A stretch of 64,000 nt of DNA, from the NCBI GenBank assembly GCA_038496675.1, contig CM076659.1, forward strand, positions 8,380,488-8,444,487, given 5' to 3'. The notes beneath the pieces were generated by a model. It searched no databases and was not told the DNA's origin. It worked only from the letters and a program-made list of their open reading frames with translations. This document shows, piece after piece, positions 49,701-62,300 of the stretch (its first letter is position 1; each line of letters begins with the position of its first letter). The position numbers and the translations under genes are program-made. Source of the stretch: Rachycentron canadum (taxonomy: Eukaryota; Chordata; Actinopteri; Carangiformes; Rachycentridae).

Positions 49701-52700
49701 CCACAGCTGCTGTAAGGCTTCCCATAAATAAAGCAAAACTGAAATCAAAAACATTTACAGTGTCTCCTGCTTATCCAACGTCATGTCATGAAATCCATGT
49801 TATTCATGGATGCACAACCAAAATATTCCTGAATCGTGATTTGTTTTTAAGTGCAGGACTGTGTTACAATTCCAACCTACCCATTTAAATATCAGATTGC
49901 TCATGAAAATATTAAGATTTCAGATTTCAGTTCTGGTTGCTATTGGTAACAGCAAGCAGCTTTTAATAACAGATTCTTGAGTTGAGTAGGAAAAAAAAAA
50001 AAAAAAACACATTTATCGACCACTGGGGGAAGCAAACATGCCTTGAGCAGCTACTGTGCTTTGTCAGAAATGCAGCAGAAGGGGAGCAACTCCTGCTTCT
50101 GTTTACAGCGCACCCAAACAAACCATGAGAGAGTTCACCACACTGTCGTCTGACACCACATGTGTTCTTGCACATTACAGCATGTGACACGCAGGCAGGG
50201 CCCCAGCACTAGTCTCCTGCACCACCTCTGATGCATTGTTTCCTGTCTATCCCGTGCATGAATTTGAATCCCACACAGAAAATGCAGACTCTTCAAGTGA
50301 CAATTAAAACTACGATACACAGAGAGACAATTACAGAATGCAAATACATTGAATAGCTATTACTCAAAAACTGCTGGGCATAAATATAAATACAAATAGC
50401 TTGCTATAATCAATTTTTTAAATGAATAAATAATTCACAGCTATTAGCTATAATTCCTTTTGTTTTTTGTGCAATTAGTAAATATTCGCCTCCCAGCAGA
50501 GACAGAGAAGAGGCCTCACTGCAACACAGCAAGAAAAGCCGACTTTCTCTGGGTGGAAATGCTCCAACAACTTTGGTTTTAACAAGTGACACTGTAACAA
50601 GAACACTGCTGTCAAATGTTAACTGCGCAAGAACAAAAATCATTCCACTGCAAACAAGGTGACAAGCATCACAACACCAGACTCAGGCAAAACAAGCTCA
50701 ACTTCAAAGGGTATGCAGCCAACTCAAATTTCAGAAAAGCTTTAATGAGGTGTGTAAATGTGTTGGGTGTGGACAGAATAATGAGAACAGTTTACAATAT
50801 AGTATCAAGTGAACCACTGCAAGAACTTTCTTTATGATGCATATGATATTTAAATGTTGTTGTGGTCGTCTATCGTGTTTACTTATCTCCCTGGTCGTAT
50901 TTAATGTTTTCGGTTTTTGCCAGGTTACGTAATGCTGCAGTATTTATGACTGCTGGACTGCTCAAGCACTTCAGGCAGAAACTGTCTGGCCTGTTTGTAT
51001 CTCTGTAAGTTTCCTTCTCAAAATTCAGAGGAAAAATAGCTCTGCCAAAGCCAACGCAACACTGCTGGTTAGTGTTTAATTTAATATTCTGCATAGTGCA
51101 ACGCACTTACGTACAAATGTCTATAACTGTGATATAGGAGTATGACTCATGAATGACTCATACTCAGTTAGGAGTCTTGAAAAAACCTTAACAACATATG
51201 CTGAACTCAAAGACACTGGATACTCAGAAAAACTCCACAAACTCAATTAAGAGCAGCTTAAATCAACAGGCTCAGAAAAAGGTGTTCATACAATAGACTG
51301 CATTTACAGCTGAGCTTTTAGTGAGAGAACTGTATTATCTCACAAGGTATTCTTATTATTTTGTCCACCAAATAATAAGAGTTTGAGTGAATTAATACAA
51401 CAACTGTTATTGATTCATTTTCTCCAGTTGTGTTACTCAGCATCTTTGCAAAGAGGAATGCAAGTGAAATGTGATATTCTGCTTGTTGAAGATAAAGGCA
51501 GGAAGCACACGAATCCAATTTCAGAGGAATAACAAAGAAGCACTACAACAAGTGGGTAATTTTAAAAACAATACTATTACCTTCATGTTTAAAAGAGTGA
51601 TTGGGAAACAACAAAAAGTTACAAAGTTGAAAGTGCATGCCCACTTACATTATGGTGCTGTCCCACAGCGCACAGTTTGGGTGCATCGTTCCCTGCAAGG
51701 CAGGAAAAAGAACAGAACTGGGTAAATTATGATGATAATTGATGATCATCATCACCATTATTACCAACCAACTGCATGTTTGTCCTGCTGTGTAGATCTT
51801 TTGAAAATGTGCTTCATGAATCACACAGAAACCATAAACTGGAATGTAAATTACACTATCACACACACACTCATTTGCTGACCCGTTCAGACTTACATGC
51901 ACTTTATATCCAAGATGAATAAAAAGGCCTGGATCATAAAAAGGATTGTCCTTGTAATTATCTGACTGCAGTGCACTCTCCTGATACCGGGTGCTTGCAA
52001 ATTAATTATCGAGCCAATTAACCGCCATTGTGTGCTGGCTAATGGGAGATAATATGTGCGGTGGTCATTGTCACATTCAGTCAGATAAAAAAAACAAAAA
52101 ACAACTATTTTTTGCAGCGTTGAGAGGGCAACCTTTCATCTTTTATACTAAAACTAGCATGGAAAGCAATATTCATATGCAAAAATGTGATTTTTTTTTT
52201 TTTTTTGCTGCTTTATACGAAGATGTCAGTTAGTGTGATTCAAGATGACAGAACGACTGTGGTGCTTACGTTCGCCAGGTGAGCCAATTCAATCTCCAGG
52301 AGGGACTCCGTTGCCTTGGGCTCAGGTCTCACAGTCACAGCAATGACCTTGGAGTTCACAACTGTGTGGTTCCTGAGTCAGAGATGCAAAAAGCAAAGAA
52401 AAAAAGAAAATTTGAAACCAGATCAAATTTCCTAGATGTTTCAGACCCACATTTCAAACGCTGAACTTTACTACTTCACTCTAGCACAATGTGGCAAAGC
52501 AGAGGCTCCTTAGCAGGTGTTCATATCTCTATGAATGTTACACTCAGATTATGGATATAAAAGATGATCATACAACATTTCCAGTGTTCAAAGCTTTAAC
52601 CCTGATTTCACTTCAAACACCTGAGGACTCTTTTTATGCTCTGTGAAGAAGCATTAACAAGTAAGGATTAGATTTCAGTGCAGTGAGACTTATGTGGGAT

Positions 52701-53286
52701 CTATAAGGAACGCTACTATTAAAACCTGATTTGGGGTTTCTGAGAAGATTTTGTGCACATATTTAGACTTTAAAGTTCCTCTCTGCTGGGTAATCTAGCT
52801 ATCTAAAATTTATAGTGCAAGTTCTTCAAATTAATTTTTAAACTAGCTGAGTATTAGACTGAGGTATTTTCTCTTGTGCAGCTTGTGCTAAATGCTAACC
52901 CTATCATCACACGCTCGATAACAGGAGAACTTAAAAAAAGAAAGAAAAAAGCTGCCCATTAGATGTCAAAGCAGCTATACAGGATGTTTGCCAGGTGTCC
53001 AAAACATCCAAGCAGACCAGGATTGAGAGAGTACAAATCAAAGGCTCGCCTGAACTGAACGAGACGTTTCTTTGTATCCTATGCTTTTAAAATCCGTCTG
53101 TGAAGTCCTGCTTCAGAGACCATCTCCCGCTATTGTGTAGTTGACAGAATATTCTTTTCATTAGAAGATGAAGTCCACAAGTTCTTCCCAAAAGGAACAA
53201 AACTGTCAACTCCACAAAGGAAGCAGAGGTGAGACTTCAGCAGCCCCTGTCCTACCAGCACCACTTGAGCTAAGAACATTTTTGTC

Positions 53287-53321
<35 letters not shown>

Positions 53322-56300
53322 CAAGTCAGCTTTGTGAACTCATTTTAAAATTGAAATCAATGGAGTAAATGGAGAGGATCTTTAGTTCCCCACTCTGAGC
53401 GCACTGAGACACTTCTGACATTTACTGGTGAGAAAGTTATTTTCTTATTTGAAGCTTCACAAGCTTAAAATTTGGCAAATGGAGGCTCAGTTTATCCTCC
53501 TGTGAGCTTCTGTGTCCCACTCCGAGCTCCACCTGCACACAGAAGTTCGGCAGCTCCACCTGTGACAGCTGGCCTGGCTGGTCCTGCAATGACCGCTCTG
53601 TCCTTGGGACATTTGTGCCAGGGACTTGTTGATTGGGGTTTGACAGGTGTTTGTTTGGAGCATCCCACACTTTTTCCAGACACTAATGTCATCCTTAATT
53701 AACTAGATATTCCAGGCAACGGAAAACATTTGACTTTTTTTACTTAACTAAACTTGGGAAGATTTTTGTGGGCACCAAAGGAAGAATTATAAACTGAAAC
53801 TAACCTTAAAATGGTTAACTGTATCTTCAAGTAGAAAATTCAACAGTAGCAGCACAACAATTAGATTTTCTCTTTCTTCTTATGTGAAACTTTTAATTTC
53901 ATGCCCCTACAGTGGAACAGGCACAGTCTGCTTTTAAGACTTGATCTAGTACTTTGAATAAAAATGGACACCTCTGCTATTTCCAAAGGATTAAATCTGT
54001 CTCATATTTCTTCTTGCCAGCAGACCAGAAAATACAGACATGGAAATATGCTCTTACTTTGGTGAAGGCAGCATGAGTCCAAGAGTCTTGTAAAGAACCG
54101 TCCCCAAAATGAAGACAGGGGATCCTTCCATATCTAAAGGAGAAAATGAAGCATTAATTACCACTGTACTGATACACAAGCGGATCTCATTGCCAGTTTT
54201 AAAGAAATTAACATTTGAAACTATATATTTAATACTGTAAAGTTTTGCCTTCCAATAACATGGGAGATATTCATAATTCATGGCAGTTGTAATTGAGAGT
54301 AACACTTGGCTTAAGTAAACCTGCTAATCTATAGTGCCAACACAGGATCTGCCAATAACACTTTAACAAATAAGGATCTTTTTTTGACAGTACTTTCTGC
54401 AACTTTTTCCAACAGACTTTGTTGACTGTAGAAAGTGTTAAAGTCTCCTATAGAATCAGCTTCTTACACTGTCCAAATTAGAGTGGCTGGGATTAGGAGT
54501 GTGGCACAGACTCCTAATCAATCCCTTATTTTGTTATCTTTGATATATTCCAGATAAGACTGATTACACCAATTAACCAAATTGGCTGGCTCTGGATTGT
54601 GATATGCAGTGGCAACTGGGAGAGGATGCTGAAAATGCTGAGTCTATGGAAAACTCAGTGACCGAACAAGTACAGGCAAGCAAAGTGGCTTTGTTGAAAG
54701 TCTTGTAGTATTATTTCACTTTCTCAAAACAAGAGGTGGTGTTGCATAAAACACTGAGAAAATATGTTCTGCAGAAGACTTATATGTCTGTGTGAAAGTC
54801 ATATTGCAACTTTTCAAAGCAATTCAAATAATTCATTCAGCTTTTACTGAGGTGTCAAGATATTTATTTTCCATTCCTCAGCAGTGGCCACTAAATAATG
54901 TATTCTCCATGCATTCATCTCATGTTTCTACTGCAGCCTCCTCTGCAGATGCTGAAAATGTTACAGCTGGTTTTAAACTGAAATTAACTTTACACATTTA
55001 TTCTACGACAATTAAGGTTTGTACATGGAGACTGTTCGTGTGGCTCCTGAGGAAAGATGTGTCTGACTAGCAGCAGGATGGCTTTGTGAAATATATTCAG
55101 TCACGTACCTGCTGACTGGGAAACAAAGAGGCCCTTTGGGATGACCACTTTATCTTCAGAGTTCCTGGCCCAGTCAACCATGCCTTTACGACCCTTCATG
55201 GGGAAGTTGATGTCAGTCATCACAGACACTGCTGGAAGTCTCTGGATGCTGGCCACTGCAGAATTCAAACAAACAAACCAATGAAGAAATACGGACGATC
55301 AATACACTTAGGAGTATTTATAAGTTAGTAGATTCATTAGTTCCAAGGCGAATCACCCTGGACACATTAACCAAAAAGTCAGTCTGTAATTAAAAAAAAA
55401 AAAAAAAAAAAAAATCTTTTTCCATCATTGGTTTTCCAAAGGGAATGAAGTTTGATGCTTAACTCATATCGTTTCTTCAAGACTGACATGTAAATAGCTG
55501 TAAATGCTAATGGCGGCTATGTAGCAATTGCTTACTTACAAACAGCTCAAGACTCAAGTTTTGAAATGCCACCATGTGGGGGAGTTTCCTGTATTTATTA
55601 ATAGACTGTTTGTTGTGCATCTGAAAGCAGCTGAAAGGTTTCACCCTGCTGTACGCTGTTTATGCTGTGAGTGTCAACTGGCAGAGGAATTTTTTTGGTA
55701 CCTGCAAAATTTCTGCAGAGGTCAAGTCTGCTTTACTCTTAAGGTACAATCTGTGTTCCAAATATAAATAAAAGAGTAGCCCTATAACCCAAATTCACAA
55801 GGTAAACTGGGGCCTGTCATCACTGACAAAGTAGGTCTTGAAATACAATGTTATTGTTGTATAAGCACACAACAATAACACTTGTTGCCAGTGTATGTAT
55901 GCATTTGTATTTTTAATTTTGATAAACTGAGAAACACATAAATCCATGTTTTTACTTGTTAAACTGAAATCTGTAGTGAATATAAATAAGAAATAAGAAA
56001 TTAGAGGAAACAGGTGTTTTAAAGCATCCATTTACCACAATGTGGACCATGGAGCTACCACTGGCATATGACAGCTGGTAGACAGGTAATCTGCTTAATC
56101 ACTCTTTCCCTTTCTCACCTCCCTGCTGAGGTGCCATATAAGGCCAGTCCATACACTAAGTCAATGACAAGGAAAATACCCAGAATCAGCTGAAAAGGCC
56201 TCTGCATTACAAGGGGAGGATAAAGCTGCACTGTTCTCTACCTGGTATCACATCCACTCCCAGTCAGGTGGTGCTTAAGCGAGGGGAATCTGGGGCTAAT

Positions 56301-59300
56301 CCTACCATTGATGCAAAAGCTCCATTGTTCCTTGTACTCTGCCAGTAATACAATTTGAATCCTGGAAAGGTTCCATGTTTGAGTGAAATCTGTGACAGTG
56401 AAGGTGTGTCTTCTGTGTTTGGGATGATCAAGCGGCGGGCTTGAAATCACAGAGCGCCACGAGACCCGCCATTTGCAAAGAGGCCTGTTCACAGCACCAG
56501 ATGCTGGGAGCAGCAGTGGTAAGTGTGTGTGTGTGTGTTTATGTGTGTTTGTGTTGATAGCTTTAGTCACAAGGCATGCTGTGAAACACAACAGGGTGCT
56601 AGGAAGGCTGTCTTTCAGAGTTCTGGGTAATTCTGCAGGTAAATGGGGCTTTGCACTTGCCTGATGGAGCCAGACAGCAAAAATAAAGCAATCGTTTAGC
56701 ATTGTGAGGCTTCTCAACACCGATTCAGTGCACTGAGAAAATTCCGCACCGCTCATTTTCATAAAAACGAATTATAGCGATGCTTATTACATCTGAATGT
56801 GTTCGTGAGAGGCTCAGCATTAAGTTAACTGCCTAAGTCGAACAACATAAACATTTTGCACAAAACATAAATCATGGAGCTTTTGCAGCCATCTCATATG
56901 TGTGTGTGTGTGTGCGCGCGCGTGTGATTGCAATTAATCATTATTAATGTCAAAACATTCTCTCGACCATGAAGCGCATCCTCACAATAGACAGCTAGAA
57001 CAAAAGTGTCAAAAGTGCATGATGTATTCCACCTTCAAAGCGGTGTTTAATTTAATTTCTAACATGTCCCAAGCTTCACTTTGTCCTCCAAGTGTTTGCC
57101 TGCAAGCAGAGAGAGTAAGTTGCTGGAGTGGAGAGCTTTTTGCAATCAAGGTTATTTGACTAAAAGTAGGAGGACAGAGGACGATGCACTGGTGACAGCC
57201 AGTATTTATCTAAGTGTCAGGAGGCTGCCATAAATTAGTGACGAAATGATGCCGCAATATCTTACTCAGCCAGATGCTCCCCACTTGGATCCCTCCGATG
57301 GATCCACAAAACCTTCCATTCCTTTAATCAAAAAGAGCCACAACACAAGGCTCTGTGGTGTGAGCTGAAATTACTGTGTGCCTGGCGACCAAAGCTTGTG
57401 CTGTGTCCAGAGGTAAAATAATTATCCTGAAAACTCTGCATCCCATGTGGTAGTCATGTATTATCAAAACAGTTTGGTGTATTGACTCATTTTTCTAAAC
57501 AGTGACAGTAAAATGTGAAAGAAAATAAGAATTTTGCACCTTTTTCATACATCCTTTTTCTTAGTGCACAAATGAACAACACATGAAAAGCAGTAATCTC
57601 TTCTGACATTTACAACACACAGGTAAAACATGTAGTAATTTCTGTGCACTTAAAAAAAATAAAATAATTCTCCCTAAAAGACCTTTCATATTTTTCCACC
57701 AGCATCCAGTGGGCTTTTGGTTGATTCTAGCCAGAGGCAGCTCATTACTGCTACATCTTCGAGTAACTGCTCAAAAGCCAAATGGCCCCTCAGCCTCTGT
57801 GCTTAGATTTTCCAAAAAGCTACTTGAGAACTCTCCCGGCCTCAGTTCTGCATCATCAAAATAATAATGCTGTATTTCCAGCGTTATTTACTCAGAGGTT
57901 CATACAAGTTCCTTAAAAAAAAAAATTAAACGATGTGGGCTTTATTTCCCCTATTACTTTATGTGTGAATGTTAAAGCTGTAGTTTGGTGAGCTACTCAA
58001 GAAGAAAAAAAAATAATAATAAAAAGTTCTTCTTAATACACATTAATCCTGTTAATGGGGTGAAAATGCAGAGGGTGCTACAGTACATACCACTGTTATG
58101 GGTAGGAGCCCTAAAAAGGTTTAAACTTGAGAGATTTGTCAATCTGGAATTAGCTTTATTACTAAAACTAAAGATGATAACGCATTAACAATGTGCATGG
58201 AACAATCAGGAAGTATCATTTCAGTCATGCCTGGAAGATTCTGTCTTTCAAAACATCCTCAACAAATGATTAATGAAATCTAGCAAATGAACAATTCCTC
58301 TTTCTAGATGTGTGGTTAAAATATTTTTGCTTCATTAGCCTACACTCATGTCACAAATGTTAACATGACATCTATACCTACAGTAAGTCTGAAATTATAG
58401 ATGTTATCGTATTACAATTAAATGTCTTTTTTTTTTTTTTTTAGTTTGTAGTCCATTCTGGTGTCTGCTGATTTGACTCATACCCTAAAAAATGAGTTCA
58501 GATCTGGGTGAGCCAAACAAATTTTGCATGTTAATGTTGCATGTCATTTATCACAATTAACATTTTAAACAAATTACATAGTTCTTGTTATACAGCGATG
58601 GGAATACTTTGTAATTCAAATCAATTTTCAAATTGATGCCACATTAAAGAGAGCACCACTCACAGTATGTCATTAATCTGATGAGGATACGCATGCAGAC
58701 ATATTCACTGAGATGTACTATTTGTGTCAAGTTTCTTTACGTTAATTTTCATGTTGTATGAAATCAATAGAAACCAATGAAAGGAAAAAAAAATATGGAA
58801 TAATAAGGGAATAATCAGCAGTAAAATCTAGGTATCGGCAGTGATTTGAAAAAAAAAAGAAAAGCTTCAGTACGGTCCTTCAAGATTTCTTTAAGACTGA
58901 CAGACAATGCCGAGTTGCATCATTGCTCCATGTTTTGCAAAGTAATTTCTGTCATATGTCTAATGGATGGACTCAATCTATAGTTCTGCAGATTTGAGCA
59001 GAGGCCAGTCAGACAGTCATATGGCTGACATAAAATAAAAGTCAAAATACACGGTTGTTCAAGGAATTTGTATGAACAAGGACTGAGCACTTCACCATCA
59101 ACATGGAGTGTGTTTCACTGTATAGACTGCACACTGTCTTCAAAGCCAGGGTCATGTGTTAATGCTTTTTCAGGCATAAAGAGGATGCATTGCAATTTAG
59201 ATTGGAAGAACACCATTAAGCCAAATTGGAAGATGTATAAAATAGAAATATTCTGTATAGCTGTGAAAGAAGTCATTAATGCTTGGCATTGCATAATGGA

Positions 59301-62300
59301 GCCTTATTTCCAAGTGTCCATTACTTAATTTGCCTCTCACAGTGTTTCATAATGGCATTTTGATGGGTGCATTCATTGTACCATGTTCGGTATGCTGCTA
59401 TACAGGCTACCTACAGTATTCATCATTATGGAAATCATATACCATAAAGAGTCACTGAGTGTGAGTGTTTGCTAGAAGTGGGTCAAATGTTAGCAATTGT
59501 AAAGAATACAAGGAAGAAACCTCACTCCATCGGAGGAATTGCCTACAAGCGCAGCTGTACATGCTCACATTCACTTGCATGAATAAATCAAGACTGCAGT
59601 TCTATTATTCCATTCCAGTAAGACACCATTTATGGCTGAGTAAGAAATGAAATGCCACGGAGACCTCAGATCATCCAAGAGGCTGTGCGACAGAAGCTAA
59701 AGAACCCATGAGACGTTAGGGAAGAGAAATATTGCTCATATCTGGAGACCCCCCCCCCCCCCCCCCAAAGATGGGAGTTATAATCTGGACCACAATCAAC
59801 AGCTCAGGAAAAAAAGCTCATTACAGTTGCAAAGAATAACTTGCAATTTCATATCTAATTGTATAACCTTTTATCAGACATTCTACAATATTTTTCCATG
59901 ACTGCTAATCTTCCAGGAAACTGACAAACACCTTTTTGTTATGCTGCTGTAAAACTACACAACATGCTTTAGGGGATGCTCTGCTAATCACATTTTTCCT
60001 AGAGGACTGTAGTGCAGTGCAACATCAGACAATTACTTCTTCTACTTCACCTTTAAATATCCCACAAATATTTTTTTGAGTATCACAAAAACAAACAAAA
60101 AGAATTTAAACTATCCATGATTATAATGAATATAAAATGTCTCATAATTAAAAACCAATTTTGTTAAATTACTTTAAAACGTGGAATTTCATTTAGCTTA
60201 AATTACTTGAAAATCTAAAATATAAGTGGATGTGTATTTTCTCTTCGCTTGAGTTAAGACAAGCCCTCCTCTTGTAGGGGTTCCTACACTGCACGCTCTT
60301 GATATTGGATTGGGTGTTAAGTGTTTTCATAGGAATTTAGCACATTAAGACCACAAGCTCAGTTTTAATTAACATTATTGATTTGCAGTAATTTTACTCC
60401 CCCACCCTTACCACGCGCCATTTATCCCAAATTAATGATGGTGGGGAAATTGACACAAGGAGTCAGAAGAGCGCAGGGATTATGTGTCCATGTCAAGCAG
60501 AAATAAGTGGTAAAACAAGGTCAGGGAGGAAAAGTGGGCTGATTCTTACCAAGGTTCCCAGTCATCAAATAGGCATTGTGAAAATCCTTCATGCCCAATC
60601 CAACGATGTGGATGAATTCCTCTATGACCTGCATGAGCTCCACTGCTCCCGGATAAATCTAGGCAAGTAAAAAAGAAAGAAAGAAAAAAAAAAAAAAGAC
60701 AATTTCAATTTAAACATTGCTGGCATGACACAATTTTAGAAGTGTGGAGCATAAAAGCAGGACAAGCATACATGCATACATATAAGAAAAGGAAAACTAC
60801 ATGTAATATAATGGATAATATATATCTATATAAGTATATAAAGTTGTAAAGTACATAAAACACAAACTGAAGTATTAAAAACATATGATAGCTAAATAAA
60901 CACTGAAGAAATGATAAAGAAAAACGGGAGGAAGAGAGATTTAGAAATATTAAATTTATTGACGCTGCGGGGAAATTTGCCTCGGGCAATGATGCATACA
61001 TATTAGATTGTTGGTTGGACAAAAAGGCTTTATGAATATGCAACCTTGAATTCTTGGAAATTGTGATGGGAATTGTTCATTAGTTTCTGATACTTTGGAG
61101 ATCAAATGATTAATTGGTTCATCAAGAAAATAATGGGCATATAGCTGTAGACCTAATTGAGCCATCCATGTCAGCATCAGAGCTATAAGCAGTGGGTTTT
61201 GCAGACAGAGTCGTTGCTGGTTGGCTTCTCTTTTGAAAGGCTCTGCCAAGTCAAGGGTGATTGCCTGGGTTTCATGTGCCGCTTCATGGACTTCAGCACT
61301 CGGTGAGAAAATGCAGCGGCAGAAATTCAGCACCATGGTCAGCTCCACCAGTGACTCGGCTGGTCCGGTCAGCTCTTTCTTCCAAGTCGATAAATCAAAG
61401 GCTCACTAATCCAATAACTGAGCTTCAAGAGACTGGTCCACTGTCTGGCTGCCAATCTCGTGGTGATGGGTCAAATTTAATAAAAAGCTTTGATTTGGGG
61501 GCCACCAGTTTTGTCCTTTCACTGGAGATAGTGAGAAACTGATTAAAGCACTGTGTTGCTGCGTCATGTGCCAGACTCCTAACACATTTGCCACCTTCAC
61601 AAAGTATCAGATCTCTGCTGTAGCAACATTCAACATGTCTGTTAGAGAAATGTGTCAACTTATACAAATATTATTGCAGGAGTTTCACAAATGTGTGAGC
61701 GCACAATGATGATTTCAGGCAATTAGAAAAGCCTTTGAGTGGCGTTTAGCAATTAACACCTCACTCAGGGATGCTATTCAACAAATACCTGAGGTAGGTA
61801 TTTCCCTCCTCGGTAACACCTTGTGTTCTGTGGACTTGCACATGCCTCTGCATGTGCCGCGAAGCCAGGGAAGCAGATCGGTGATGCTGAAGTTGAGAGC
61901 CTCTGACACAGCAGAGTGAGAGCCATAGTGGGGGAGAAAAGCACATCACATCGCCCCTTCCGGCATGTCTGACGCACAGTGCAGTCATGCTCATTCTGCT
62001 GGTCTCCATAGCAACCATGAGATGTGAAGGCAGCGGAGGGAAATGGCTGCAGTGGAGCTTGTGTAGACAGAGCTCTTCCTTTCCTTGCCATGGTAACAGT
62101 GACAGGAGGTGAATATATAGTGATCTCTGCACAGAGCCAATTCCACAGCCAGTAAAACCTCATAGTGAGGTGTTTCATCCGAGTGTTTTGAATGTCCACA
62201 GTGCGCAGTGTGTGGGTGCTGTGGAAACATGAGCTCAGAACTCTCATTAATGCAAGAAAAGCCCCCAAGTGAGAAAATTTGAGACCTGTGAAGTCAAAGC

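Larger units (their letters stand above)
40899..51648. other. adgrb3 intron, 10.7 kb, with a CpG-rich segment at its 3' end
   Basis: The largest intron in the window. Next to the GPS exon it is CpG-rich (about 41120-42070). Farther out it is AT-rich, with an ATT triplet repeat (46604-46627), a repeat-motif block (about 47283-47690), a 21-base A run (48099-48119) and another A run (49990-50007). No exon of any known gene was found; the open frames (60-127 codons) are unconvincing. Confidence 0.55.
51693..55108. other. adgrb3 introns around the GAIN exons
   Basis: Introns of 577 bases (51693-52269), 1685 bases (52373-54057) and 975 bases (54134-55108). The middle one contains a 28-base T run (53290-53317) and a GC-richer block (about 53485-53690) with overlapping frames on both strands that I do not recognise and suspect is an old repeat. 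Confidence 0.55.
55256..60549. other. adgrb3 intron, 5.3 kb
   Basis: It holds an A run (55392-55414), two GT-type microsatellites (about 56523-56553 and 56899-56926), and an 18-base C run (59749-59766). The 174-codon minus-strand frame at 56238-56762 partly reads the GT repeat as HTHTH and is not recognised as a gene. Confidence 0.6.

Noticed and set aside
53485..53690. GC-richer block with frames on both strands as a gene
   Set aside because: Frames on both strands are of similar length, with no splice signals fitting adgrb3 and no known protein; more likely an old repeat.
56238..56762. 174-codon minus-strand frame
   Set aside because: Contains HTHTH from a GT microsatellite; no recognisable protein.
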